Position numbers and translations under genes: made by a program
The notes under the pieces: generated by a model
The model's input: the letters and a program-made list of their open reading frames with translations, nothing else
What the model was told of the DNA's origin: nothing
The model's database searches: none
Part shown: positions 1-7,879 of the stretch, in pieces
Layout: the number at the start of each line of letters is the position of its first letter
How positions within the stretch are numbered: position 1 is the first letter of the stretch
Source: Betaproteobacteria bacterium
Lineage (GTDB): Bacteria; Pseudomonadota; Gammaproteobacteria; Burkholderiales; Rhodocyclaceae
DNA: 64,000 nucleotides
Direction of reading: 5' to 3'
Assembly: GCA_016709965.1 (NCBI GenBank)
Contig: JADJLT010000006.1
Span: 992,001-1,056,000 of the forward strand

Positions 1-239
1 GCTGCTTCTGTGTCGCCGTGACTGATCAAGGTATCGAAAAGGTGGGCGTCGTTGAACGGAGTTTCCGGATTGGCTGCGGCATACATCAGCCGGGCATACT
101 CAAGTCCGCCGGCTGCACAACTCAGTGCTTCGACCGGGCCGGGGGGACGTAATTCGTAAAGCCATATCCAAGGAGGCAGATCATTCCTGATGCTTGCATG
201 GCGTAAGTTCAGACGCTCAGTGACATAATCGTTTGGCAT
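1..239 (-). CDS. Hypothetical protein, 3' end cut by the window edge
   Basis: An open frame starts at an ATG at 239 and runs leftward without a stop to base 1, so only the first 79 or so residues are seen. It begins MPNDYVTERLNLRHAS and continues with a tryptophan-rich stretch (DLPPWIWLYELRPP) and then an AAGGLEYARLMYAA helix-like segment. There is no signal peptide or membrane segment in this part. I do not recognise the family. The real C-terminus lies outside the window, so length and function cannot be judged. The regular codon usage and the absence of any competing frame argue that it is a real gene. Confidence 0.55.
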   Translation of the reverse strand, partial: MPNDYVTERLNLRHASIRNDLPPWIWLYELRPPGPVEALSCAAGGLEYARLMYAAANPETPFNDAHLFDTLISHGDTEA

Positions 240-425
240 GATCGGATCATCGATCTTGTTTTCCCAATGTCATTGTATCGCTGCAAAAAAGTAGAGGGAA
301 TCAGAATTTATTCGGGATGTCACAGTGTGTCGATTTGTGCGCTGGATGTTCAGGGTATGGGTTTTTTTGTTGCTTTCTAATCTTTTGCGTTCGCTGTTTG
401 ACGGCAAGAAAACAGCAACGACATT

Positions 426-445
426 GCTACGGTCAACCGGAAAAA
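426..445 (+). repeat. Dispersed polar 20-bp repeat, copy 1 (20/20)
   Basis: The copy reads GCTACGGTCAACCGGAAAAA, a perfect match to the consensus GCTRCGGTCRACCGGAAAAA found ten times in this window. It lies in the intergenic region upstream of the hybrid kinase and is followed by one further A. The middle, CGGTCAACCG, is an imperfect palindrome; the 5' GCTAC and the 3' A-run give it polarity. Confidence 0.85.
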
Positions 446-534
446 ATCATTATTTTCAGAATATTGAGATCAAATTCTGAATACGAATTTCCCCCGTTTT
501 AGTGCGTAAATTCAAGATGATTTAATGCCGACAT

Positions 535-558
535 AATGTTATTATCAATAATAACATT
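535..558. promoter_or_regulatory. Perfect 10-bp inverted repeat upstream of the hybrid kinase
   Basis: AATGTTATTA (535-544) and TAATAACATT (549-558) are exact reverse complements separated by TCAA. The dyad ends 20 bases before the GTG start at 579. It has no T-run after it, so it is more likely a protein-binding operator or a leader hairpin than a terminator. No known regulator site is matched with confidence. Confidence 0.5.
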
Positions 559-578
559 TATCTCACTAGGGCCATTTC

Positions 579-2894
579 GTGGACATTCTGCTGATCGAGA
601 GCTCACCGCTCTTTCGGGAGATTCTTCAACAAAGTTTTCGTCGTTTTCGCGGCGTGGTCTTTGTGTTGGCATCTTCCGGGAGCGAGGCGCTGGCGGCGAG
701 CGAGAGCAGGGCTTTCGATTTCGTCATTGTCGCCGGGCAGCTTTCCGATGGTGACGGCTTGGCCCTGGCCAGGCAGTTGCGAGTGGTAGGGCGGGTTCCT
801 GCGGCGCCCATTGTCCTGCTGACTGGCACGCCGACTAGCGAGTTGTCATTGCAGGCAACTCAGGCTGGAATTACCGAGGTATTTCGCAAGCAGGATCTGG
901 ATGAGCTCGTTGCCTTTACGCGCCATTTTCTGGCGGTGCATCAGCCCCTGCGTTGCCGCATACTCTATATTGAAGATGCGCTTGATCAGCGCTTGGCGCT
1001 TCAGGCACAGCTGCGGGACTGGGGGGCGACGGTGGATGCCTTTGAGTCGGCAGATGATGCGTGGCCGGCTTTTCTGTCGGGTGACTATGATCTGGTGCTG
1101 ACTGATGTGGTGCTCGGTGGCAGCATGAGCGGTGCTCGCCTGATTAACCGTATCCGCCGCCTCGAACCGCCAAAGGGCAGCATTCCCATTCTCGCTGTGA
1201 CAGCTTTTGACAGTCAGGCGCGGCGTGTTGAGTTGTTCCATTAGGGCATTGATGATTACGTTGCGAAGCCGGTTTTTTCCGAAGAGCTTCGGGCGCGTAT
1301 CTACAATCTGGTTTCGCGCAAACGGGCGACAGAACGTAATGGCGAACTGCTCGCCGCCACCGAGCTTGGCGTAACAGTCATTGACGACGAGGGCTTCATC
1401 CTGTCCATGGATGGCAATGCCCGGAAAATGTTTGGCATTGAAGGCGCCGTCGAAGTCATCAATTTCAGCAGCCTGCTGGTCAGCGAAGCAGGCGGAGCGG
1501 GTAGCATCGATACCCTGCGTTGGCTGATTGCCCAACAGAGTGTGCAGCGACTGCGCTTTGGCGGGCTGCGTGGTGATAGTCACATATTCCCACTGCAGCT
1601 TTCCTCGTTGGAGATAGATCCGGCCGATGGTGGTCGCCGGTTCGCCTTGCTGACAATGGATATCAGCGAGGAGCAAACGCTGGCGGATGAGTTATTGCGG
1701 GCCCGTGAGTCTGCCGAGCGCCTTGGCCGCATGAAGGCAGAATTCCTGTCCAACATGAGCCACGAGCTTCGCACGCCGCTCAATGCCATCATTGGCATGA
1801 CGTATCTACTTAAACGAGGGGTATTGGCAACTGAGCAGCGTGAGTGCGTCGACCACATAGACTCATCAGGTCGTCATTTGCTCGGCCTGGTTGAAGACAT
1901 TCTCGATTTCTCGCAAATTGAATCCGGCAAGCTGGAACTCGAGGCGATCTCTCTTTCAGCCCACGATGTTCTTGCCAATGTGGCGGAAATGATCAAGCGA
2001 CGGGCTGCCGCCAAAGGCATTGCGGTGCGGGTCGATGCCGATTCATTGCCTGCTCAGCTTTGTGGCGATCCCACTCGCCTGACACAAGCCTTGCTCAACT
2101 ACGCATCGAATGCGGTCAAGTTTACCGAGCAAGGTTCAATCATCCTGAAGGTTTCTGCTACTGAGCAAGGCAAATCACACTTCATGCTGCGCTTTGAAGT
2201 GACTGATACGGGCATCGGTATAGAGGAAAAACATCTCGGTTTGCTGTTTGAGTCTTTTCATCAGGCAGACGGCTCGATGACCCGTCGCTTCGGTGGGACA
2301 GGTCTGGGACTGACCATTACTCGTGAACTGGCTCGTCTGATGGGCGGCGAAGTGGGGGTGAGCAGTGATCCGGGCCAAGGCAGCACCTTCTGGTTTACGG
2401 CTCGCCTGGCCCGGGCTGCCGAACCCGGGGTAGGGGAAGACACGGCATCCCCGGCTTTGACGATTGCCACGCTATTCGCTGACTTTCCTGTTCTTTTGGT
2501 CGAGGATGACCCGGTCAATCGTCACGTCGCGCGCTCCCTTCTTTCGACGGCAGGACTGCAGGTCGATGTGGCCGAAGACGGGTTGGCTGCCTTGAAGTCA
2601 GTAAGAGAGAAAAGTTATACGCTGATCCTGATGGATATCCAGATGCCACACATGGATGGCTTGCAGGCGACAAGGGTTATCCGCACATTACCCGAGTATT
2701 CCGCTGTGCCCATCATTGCGGTGACAGCGAATGCCTCCGAGGGCGACAGGCAGCGCTGCTTCGACGCGGGCATGAATGATTTCATACCGAAACCGATCAA
2801 CGCTCGGCTGTTGTATTCGGTCGTCCTGCGCTGGCTTTCGCAAAAAAGTGAGCACGAGACGGCATTGCTCGACACCTCGGTGAGTAAACCCTGA
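579..2894 (+). pseudogene. Hybrid sensor histidine kinase with an in-frame TAG codon
   Basis: This is one continuous reading frame of 771 sense codons plus an internal TAG at 1242-1244. Reading through TAG, the domains are: a degenerate receiver (about 1-115), a second receiver with LTDVV (about 126-245), a PAS-like segment, a HisKA domain with the phospho-accepting His near residue 395 (SNMSHELRTPL), a HATPase with DTGIGI and GGTGLGL boxes, and a C-terminal receiver with LILMDIQMP. There is no membrane segment, so it is cytoplasmic. The stop falls between ELFH and GIDDYVAKP, exactly where receivers usually carry a hydrophobic or small residue, so a single base change (TTG to TAG) explains it. 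The downstream part could restart at ATG 1407, giving a 495-residue kinase without the two N-terminal receivers. The start is GTG 579. A sequencing error is the main alternative to a real nonsense mutation. Confidence 0.85.
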
Positions 2895-2918
2895 GCTTGC
2901 GAGGTTAAGGGGCGCCGA

Positions 2919-3263
2919 CTAGCGCGGCGATGTCGGCAGGACAGGGCGGTGGATAGCAAGCCAGATCGTTGATTGATCCGTCGCGGTCCACTCGACTTGG
3001 TGTCGGCGTCCTGCCGCAATATCGATGCAATCGCCTGGCCTCAATCGACGCGCTTCGTTTTCGTCTTCGAAGCGGAGCAATGCCTCGCCACTGATCAGCA
3101 CTACCCACTCCGCTGCAGCTTGCTCGTACCAGAACGCGGGCGGGCTGCATTGTCCCGTCGAAACAATCCGTTCCACAACCAGGCCGGGTTCGCAGAGAAG
3201 CTGGGTAAATTGTTCTTCAGTACTACCGAGGGGTGGGAGATCGGCAAAAAGATTGGTGAGCAT
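2919..3263 (-). CDS. Cupin-domain protein
   Basis: This 114-residue protein is a single small cupin barrel. The visible features are the acidic EWVVLISGEALLRFE strand region, the GDCIDIAAGRRHQVEWT motif 2 with a His, and a final hydrophobic strand. Cupins of this size often bind a metal ion and may sense or modify small molecules, but the motif 1 metal ligands are poorly conserved here, so an enzyme activity cannot be claimed. It is convergent with the hybrid kinase and lies 9 bases downstream of the larger hypothetical gene, probably in the same leftward transcript. Confidence 0.75.
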   Translation of the reverse strand: MLTNLFADLPPLGSTEEQFTQLLCEPGLVVERIVSTGQCSPPAFWYEQAAAEWVVLISGEALLRFEDENEARRLRPGDCIDIAAGRRHQVEWTATDQSTIWLAIHRPVLPTSPR

Positions 3264-3272
3264 GGCGTTGAT

Positions 3273-4502
3273 CTAGCGGTAAATCGGCAGGGTATCGAGC
3301 CGACGCTCGATTTCCTGCTGCATGGCCTTGAAGGCGGCGCTTTGGTGGTTTCCGAAGCGGTTAGTGAATTCTGCACCGTGCAACGATTCCGGCAGATCGG
3401 CGACCGGTGGCAGCAATTGTGCATCGACGAGGCCATTTCGTATGGTCGTGAGTAGCGGCTCGGCATGAGCGATCAGTGTTTCACCAAATCGGGTCCCGGC
3501 GCGGTCGGCAGAGAGATCGATGAACGAGAACCCACTGCCGTCGCGAGCATCTTCCAACTCCTTGTAGAGTCCGATGGCATCAGCGACAGGTTCGCCTGCC
3601 CAGGCGGCGAGCGCAGCTGAAACAACGAAATGCTGGGCGAGGTCATGGCGGCCCGCCAGTGTCATATTGACCCATCGAATGCGTGGCCAGCTTCGAGCGG
3701 CGGGAACCAGTGCTGCCAGGTCCTTTCCGGCCAGATGACTGGCGAGGACGAGCAGTACGGCCCGCCCCGATTTGACGGGATCATCGCCGGAATCGGAAAA
3801 CGTCCCGTGAATGACTTCTGACAGCGGAAGCGCAGTGCCCGGTGCACGATGGGCAACAAGGGCGGCCAGTGATGTCTGGGCGCTGCGCAGTCGCTGGACA
3901 TCGTCTTCCTGGATTGCTGCGGCGCGGGCCCGCTCGAGAATGGTTGGCTGCCAGATGTAGGTTATGGCAACAATACCGCTGCTCGGCGTAGCGCTGACTG
4001 ACTGGATGGCTTGGGCGGCCAACGCCCATTCCTTTCCAAAGCCATAGGCCGTGACCGCTTTTTCCATCGCGAATTTGACAAGGGCGGCAGGTACAGGCAG
4101 CGAACCCAGGCTGGCATTGTCGATGTCAGGTTTGCCATCGACGATGTTGACCTGGGTGCGCAGATTCACGAATCGACGAGCCGGCAAGGCAATGGTGAAG
4201 CGAATTTCCCCTGCGTTTTCGCCAAGCACAAAGGCACCGCGCCCATGCAGATATCTTCCTGCCACGTAGTTCATGCCTTCATCGATGAGCGCCGACGGAA
4301 TCGTCGCCGTGCGGATTTCGCCGTTGCGCTGCCGACGGGGATCATTTCGCAAAAAAATCTGCTTTGCGTGAATGATCGAATAGGGCGATATAACTTCGCT
4401 GCGCTCGACCAGTGCACGGTTGTCAGTGGCGAAAAATATCAGTGCTGCAACAACTGTAATGGGCAGCAGAATCAGAGTGGCCAGCCATTTGAAACATCTC
4501 AT
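3273..4502 (-). CDS. Conserved-type hypothetical membrane-anchored protein
   Basis: This protein of 409 residues has one N-terminal hydrophobic segment (about residues 7-27, LATLILLPITVVAALIFFA), so it is probably anchored in the inner membrane with the bulk in the periplasm. The rest is soluble, with segments such as EIRFTIALPARRFVNLRTQVNIVDGKP that look like repeated beta strands, and a C-terminal half rich in helices. I do not recognise a named family. A SAGTRFGE-like segment is not enough to call an enzyme. It lies 18 bases downstream of prfB on the same strand and may be cotranscribed with it. Confidence 0.65.
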   Translation of the reverse strand: MRCFKWLATLILLPITVVAALIFFATDNRALVERSEVISPYSIIHAKQIFLRNDPRRQRNGEIRTATIPSALIDEGMNYVAGRYLHGRGAFVLGENAGEIRFTIALPARRFVNLRTQVNIVDGKPDIDNASLGSLPVPAALVKFAMEKAVTAYGFGKEWALAAQAIQSVSATPSSGIVAITYIWQPTILERARAAAIQEDDVQRLRSAQTSLAALVAHRAPGTALPLSEVIHGTFSDSGDDPVKSGRAVLLVLASHLAGKDLAALVPAARSWPRIRWVNMTLAGRHDLAQHFVVSAALAAWAGEPVADAIGLYKELEDARDGSGFSFIDLSADRAGTRFGETLIAHAEPLLTTIRNGLVDAQLLPPVADLPESLHGAEFTNRFGNHQSAAFKAMQQEIERRLDTLPIYR

Positions 4503-4520
4503 TGGCTGACCATCACTGAC

Positions 4521-5637
4521 TTAAACGCCTTGCTTCAGGCTGGCTTCGATGAAGGGATCAAGATCACCATCAAGAACGCCCTGGGTGTTGCCGGTTTCGT
4601 GATTGGTCCGCAGGTCCTTGATGCGCGACTGGTCGAGCACGTAGGAACGGATCTGGTGGCCCCAACCGATATCCGACTTGGCGTCTTCCAGCTTCTGCTG
4701 CTCGGCCTGCTGCTTGCGCAGCTCGTGCTCGTAGATGCGGGCGCGCAGCATCTGCCAGGCTTCATCGCGGTTGCGGTGCTGCGAACGGTCGTTCTGGCAC
4801 TGGACGACGATACCGGTCGGGACGTGGGTCAGACGCACGGCCGAGTCGGTCTTGTTGATGTGCTGGCCGCCAGCGCCGGAAGCGCGGTAGGTATCGGTGC
4901 GGACATCGGCCGGGTTGATGTTGATCTCGATCGAGTCATCGACTTCCGGGAAGACAAACACCGAGGTGAAGCTGGTATGGCGACGAGCAGCAGAGTCGAA
5001 CGGCGACTTGCGGACCAGGCGGTGGATGCCGGTTTCGGTGCGCAGCGTGCCGTAAGCGTAGTCGCCGGTAAACTTGACGGTGGCACCCTTGATGCCGGCG
5101 ACTTCACCTTCGGATTCTTCCATGACTTCCACGGTGAACCCTTTTTTCTCGCCAAATTTCAAATACATGCGCAACAGCATCGAGGCCCAGTCCTGGGCTT
5201 CCGTGCCGCCTGCGCCAGCCTGGATTTCCAGGAAGCAGGGGCTCGGGTCCATCGGGTTGTTGAACATGCGGCGGAATTCAAGGGCAGCGACCTTGGCTTC
5301 CAGCTTGGCGTTATCTGACTCGACGGAGAGCAGCGTCTCTTCGTCCCCGTCGTCCTTACCCATGTCAAACAGTTCGCGGCCATCGTCGAGGCCGGCCTGG
5401 ACTTCTTCCAGCACCAGCACAATGTTTTCCAGCGTTTTTTTCTCGCGGCCGAGTTCCTGGGCGCGCTTGGCGTCGTCCCAGATCTTCGGGTCTTCCATCT
5501 CCTGCGTCAGGAGGGTCAGGCGCTCGCGTTTCTGATCGTAGTCAAAGATACCTCCGCAGTTCGGCGACGCGCTGCGCCAGATCGTCGAGCTTGTAGGAGA
5601 TGCTGTTGATGTCTGGATTTTTGACCTCTGTCTCCGA
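4521..5637 (-). CDS. prfB: Peptide chain release factor 2, with programmed +1 frameshift
   Basis: The protein recognises UGA and UAA stop codons and releases the nascent chain. The main frame contains the family hallmarks, including the GGQ-containing loop (ASGAGGQHINKTDSAVRLTH) and the SPF anticodon-mimic tripeptide (LVRKSPFDSAARRHTSF). The N-terminal piece (VKNPDINSISYKLDDLAQRVAELRRYL) is in another frame and ends at TGA 5542-5544; a +1 shift at CTT joins it to DYDQKRERL, as in E. coli RF2. The oddity is that the N-terminal frame is open only from a TAG at 5671-5673 and contains no ATG, GTG or TTG. The main frame is instead open upstream to ATGs at 5696 and 5720, so a shift-independent product with an atypical N-terminus is possible. 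The end given at 5637 is therefore approximate. Confidence 0.9.
5541..5555 (-). promoter_or_regulatory. RF2 autoregulatory +1 frameshift site
   Basis: On the coding strand the site reads CGGAGGTATCTTTGAC: a Shine-Dalgarno-like GGAGG, the slippery CTT codon and the in-frame TGA followed by C. This arrangement matches the classical RF2 site, in which poor termination at UGA when RF2 is scarce lets the ribosome slip forward one base. All sequence elements needed are intact. Confidence 0.9.
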
Positions 5638-5765
5638 CTGAAACCAGGCGTCGGATCTTCGACTTTGTGTCTAAGTGTTTGATAGTGTGTCGTCATTTCT
5701 CGGGGTGGCCGGAGTGGCATGAAGTTTGCATTTATTTGTTAGTTTTGTTGTTATGGTTGGAATAA

Positions 5766-6959
5766 ATGGCAAATGATGATCCGGATTCGGTTCTGACTCT
5801 CCAGATGAGCGCACTTCGTTGGCGGCAATGCGCCATATATTCACTAAGCGCTTCTGGCGGGGCAATGCTTGGTGCAGGGTTGGCCATTGACGGCGTTTGT
5901 CTCGCCAGCGCAATGGGGTGTGTGATGCTCATATTGTCAGCGGCCTTGCTTTTCAAAGTCCAGTATGGACTCGAGGTTGCCTTGAATCTGATTGATCGTT
6001 TTGCGCTTGATCTGGCCGCTGGGCGATTGATTACTAGAATGGATACTTCACGGTGTGGTGGGCTTGCGCCGCTGGCGGAGCGGCTGAATGGCATGGCCCG
6101 TTCGTTGTCGGGTGCGTTTCTGAATTTCGCGCGCATGTCGCAGGAAATCTCCAGCGTTGCCGGCGAGGGCAATACCAATGCCATTGGCGGGAATGATGGC
6201 GTACGTCGGCAGCGAGATATCACGCACTCTTCGTCGGCGACGCTCGAACAATTGACCGTAAGCCTCGGAATGACCAGCGAGAGCGCCCAGGGTGCTGCGC
6301 AGGTGGCTGATGCGTCGGGGCGAATGGCGCTTGCCGGCGCCGAGCAGGTAGCCGTGCTGGTTGGCGGGCTTGAAAGTCTGGTGGATCTGGTCAGACAGAC
6401 GTCGGATAGTGCTGAACGCCTTGGCGTACGCTCACTTGAAATAAACGTCATTGTCGATTTGATTGCCGAGATTGCCGCCCAGACCAATTTGCTTGCCCTC
6501 AACGCCGCCATTGAGGCGGCGCGTGCGGGTGAACAAGGCCGGGGCTTCGCTGTTGTTGCCGATGAAGTACGCAAACTGGCCGAAAGAACGAGCAATGCCA
6601 CGCGTGATATCGGGCAGCGAATTTTGGGCATACGTCAGGATGTCGACTGCATGCTTGACGCAATGTCGGCAACGACCACCGGCACTGCCAGTAACCTTGA
6701 GAATGCAGGCATCGCGGTCAACGAGCTGCGCCTGGTTGAAAACAATGCCCGGAAGACTCTCGAGATGATTCGGGACATTGCAGCCGCTTGCCGTGAGCAA
6801 AGCGAAGCGAGTCAGAATCTTGCCTGCAACATTGAGCAAGTGGCGCAGTTGGCTGATGACAATGAACATCTGGTCCGCGAGAACAGCGAACTTTCCCGAT
6901 ATTTGAATGAGTTGTCCGTTCAGTTAATCGGGAATTTACAGAAATACCAATACGAGTGA
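5766..6959 (+). CDS. Methyl-accepting chemotaxis-type signalling protein lacking a periplasmic sensor
   Basis: This 397-residue protein starts with two closely spaced hydrophobic segments (about residues 20-65) and so has almost no periplasmic loop. A HAMP-like linker (LDLAAGRLITRMD) follows, then a cytoplasmic coiled coil with the highly conserved hairpin tip (EIAAQTNLLALNAAIEAARA, then GFAVVADEVRKLAERT at about 235-280), where CheA and CheW bind. It lacks a ligand-binding domain. The next gene, 7 bases downstream, encodes a membrane-anchored NIT-like sensor, so input may come from that partner. It is divergent from prfB. The start is the ATG at 5766 with a weak GGA before it. Confidence 0.88.
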   Translation: MANDDPDSVLTLQMSALRWRQCAIYSLSASGGAMLGAGLAIDGVCLASAMGCVMLILSAALLFKVQYGLEVALNLIDRFALDLAAGRLITRMDTSRCGGLAPLAERLNGMARSLSGAFLNFARMSQEISSVAGEGNTNAIGGNDGVRRQRDITHSSSATLEQLTVSLGMTSESAQGAAQVADASGRMALAGAEQVAVLVGGLESLVDLVRQTSDSAERLGVRSLEINVIVDLIAEIAAQTNLLALNAAIEAARAGEQGRGFAVVADEVRKLAERTSNATRDIGQRILGIRQDVDCMLDAMSATTTGTASNLENAGIAVNELRLVENNARKTLEMIRDIAAACREQSEASQNLACNIEQVAQLADDNEHLVRENSELSRYLNELSVQLIGNLQKYQYE

Positions 6960-6966
6960 CTGCCGA

Positions 6967-7863
6967 ATGACGTGGATAATTTATCTGATGTGTCTGATCG
7001 CTTTGGTGATAGCGGGCGTGACGGTTACCATCGCAGTGCGCCATCGTCGTCTGGAGGATGCCAATTCCATGGACCAAACACTGGGGGCTTGCCAGTCCCT
7101 GCTTAAATTGACCAATCATCTGCAGCAACATCGCGGGATGAGTACGGCCTGGCTGGCTGGGGACAAGGGTTTCATACTGCGCCTGGACAGGAAGGCAGGG
7201 GAAATCGAAATTGCGATTCCCGAGTTGCGAGATGTCGCGCGGACTGAGGGCAGCAAGCCCCATCCCTGCTTTACGCTGAACGAATTGGGGCTTTTTCAGT
7301 TCAATTGGACAACCCTCAAGGAAAAGCTGCCCACACTATCGGTCGAACAGAGTATTGCTCAACACAGTTTTCTGATTGACCAGTTACTGCATTGGCTGGC
7401 TGCCATTGGCGAATCAAGGGTTGAAATGCTGCTTGGCGAGCGCTCCGGGCGAGCGCTGGTTCGGAACTACACCATACGTTTGCCGGCCTTGACCGAGTGT
7501 CTTGGTCAGGCACGGGCACTCGGCATGAGCGTTGCCACCCGTCGCGGCTGCTCGGCGGTGACACGGGTGCGCCTGATGTTCCTTGTGGCTCGCGCCGAGG
7601 CCTTGCTGAATCAGGCACTCGAGGCGGGTGGGCATGGCCAGCAAGCCGAGAAAACGATGCTTGCGGTGCAGCAGATGGCCCGGGTGATTCGCACCCGCAT
7701 GTTGCTTAGTTCCGGCGTCACGGTTGCAGCCCAGGACTATTTTGAATTGGCCTCGGTCGCCATTGATCAAGTTTTTGCATGGATAGCTGACAGTGGGGTT
7801 CTGCTCAGGCAGAGTGCCGCTCAACAAGGCAATCATGCCGCTGTAGAGGTACGTCACGCTTGA
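6967..7863 (+). CDS. Membrane protein with a NIT-like (nitrate/nitrite-sensing type) domain
   Basis: This protein of 298 residues has an N-terminal membrane helix (about 3-25) followed by an all-helical soluble region. The segment LTNHLQQHRGMSTAWLAGD matches the first-helix signature of NIT-type sensor domains and is close to QVARVMQQHRGLSAGVLSG in the MCP at 20756. No kinase, HAMP or signalling output domain is present, which is unusual for NIT proteins. It lies 7 bases after an MCP without a sensor and 16 bases before a GGDEF-EAL protein, so I infer that it supplies the sensory input for one or both. Nitrate as ligand is an inference from the family only. Confidence 0.72.
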   Translation: MTWIIYLMCLIALVIAGVTVTIAVRHRRLEDANSMDQTLGACQSLLKLTNHLQQHRGMSTAWLAGDKGFILRLDRKAGEIEIAIPELRDVARTEGSKPHPCFTLNELGLFQFNWTTLKEKLPTLSVEQSIAQHSFLIDQLLHWLAAIGESRVEMLLGERSGRALVRNYTIRLPALTECLGQARALGMSVATRRGCSAVTRVRLMFLVARAEALLNQALEAGGHGQQAEKTMLAVQQMARVIRTRMLLSSGVTVAAQDYFELASVAIDQVFAWIADSGVLLRQSAAQQGNHAAVEVRHA

Positions 7864-7879
7864 GGGCGGGAGTCTTGAA

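Larger units (their letters stand above)
240..578. other. Intergenic region, no convincing gene
   Basis: This is the divergent region between the leftward hypothetical gene and the rightward hybrid kinase. It is AT-rich compared with the genes around it. It contains one perfect copy of the dispersed 20-bp repeat (426-445) and a perfect inverted repeat (535-558), both listed separately. A 61-codon open frame at 317-502 has low-complexity cysteine/phenylalanine-rich content and runs across the repeat; I do not believe it is a gene. Promoters for both flanking genes must lie here but no clear -35/-10 pair stands out. Confidence 0.6.

Noticed and set aside
317..502. Small open frame running over repeat copy 1
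   Set aside because: Low-complexity composition, no ribosome site, and it is formed partly from the dispersed repeat.
846..1676. Long leftward open frame opposite the hybrid kinase
   Set aside because: The plus strand has clear receiver and PAS sequence here; the antisense frame has no domain and is a by-product of codon bias.
4011..5318. 435-codon rightward frame opposite prfB and the hypothetical gene
   Set aside because: It is antisense to strongly conserved RF2 sequence; frames of this kind are common in GC-rich genes.
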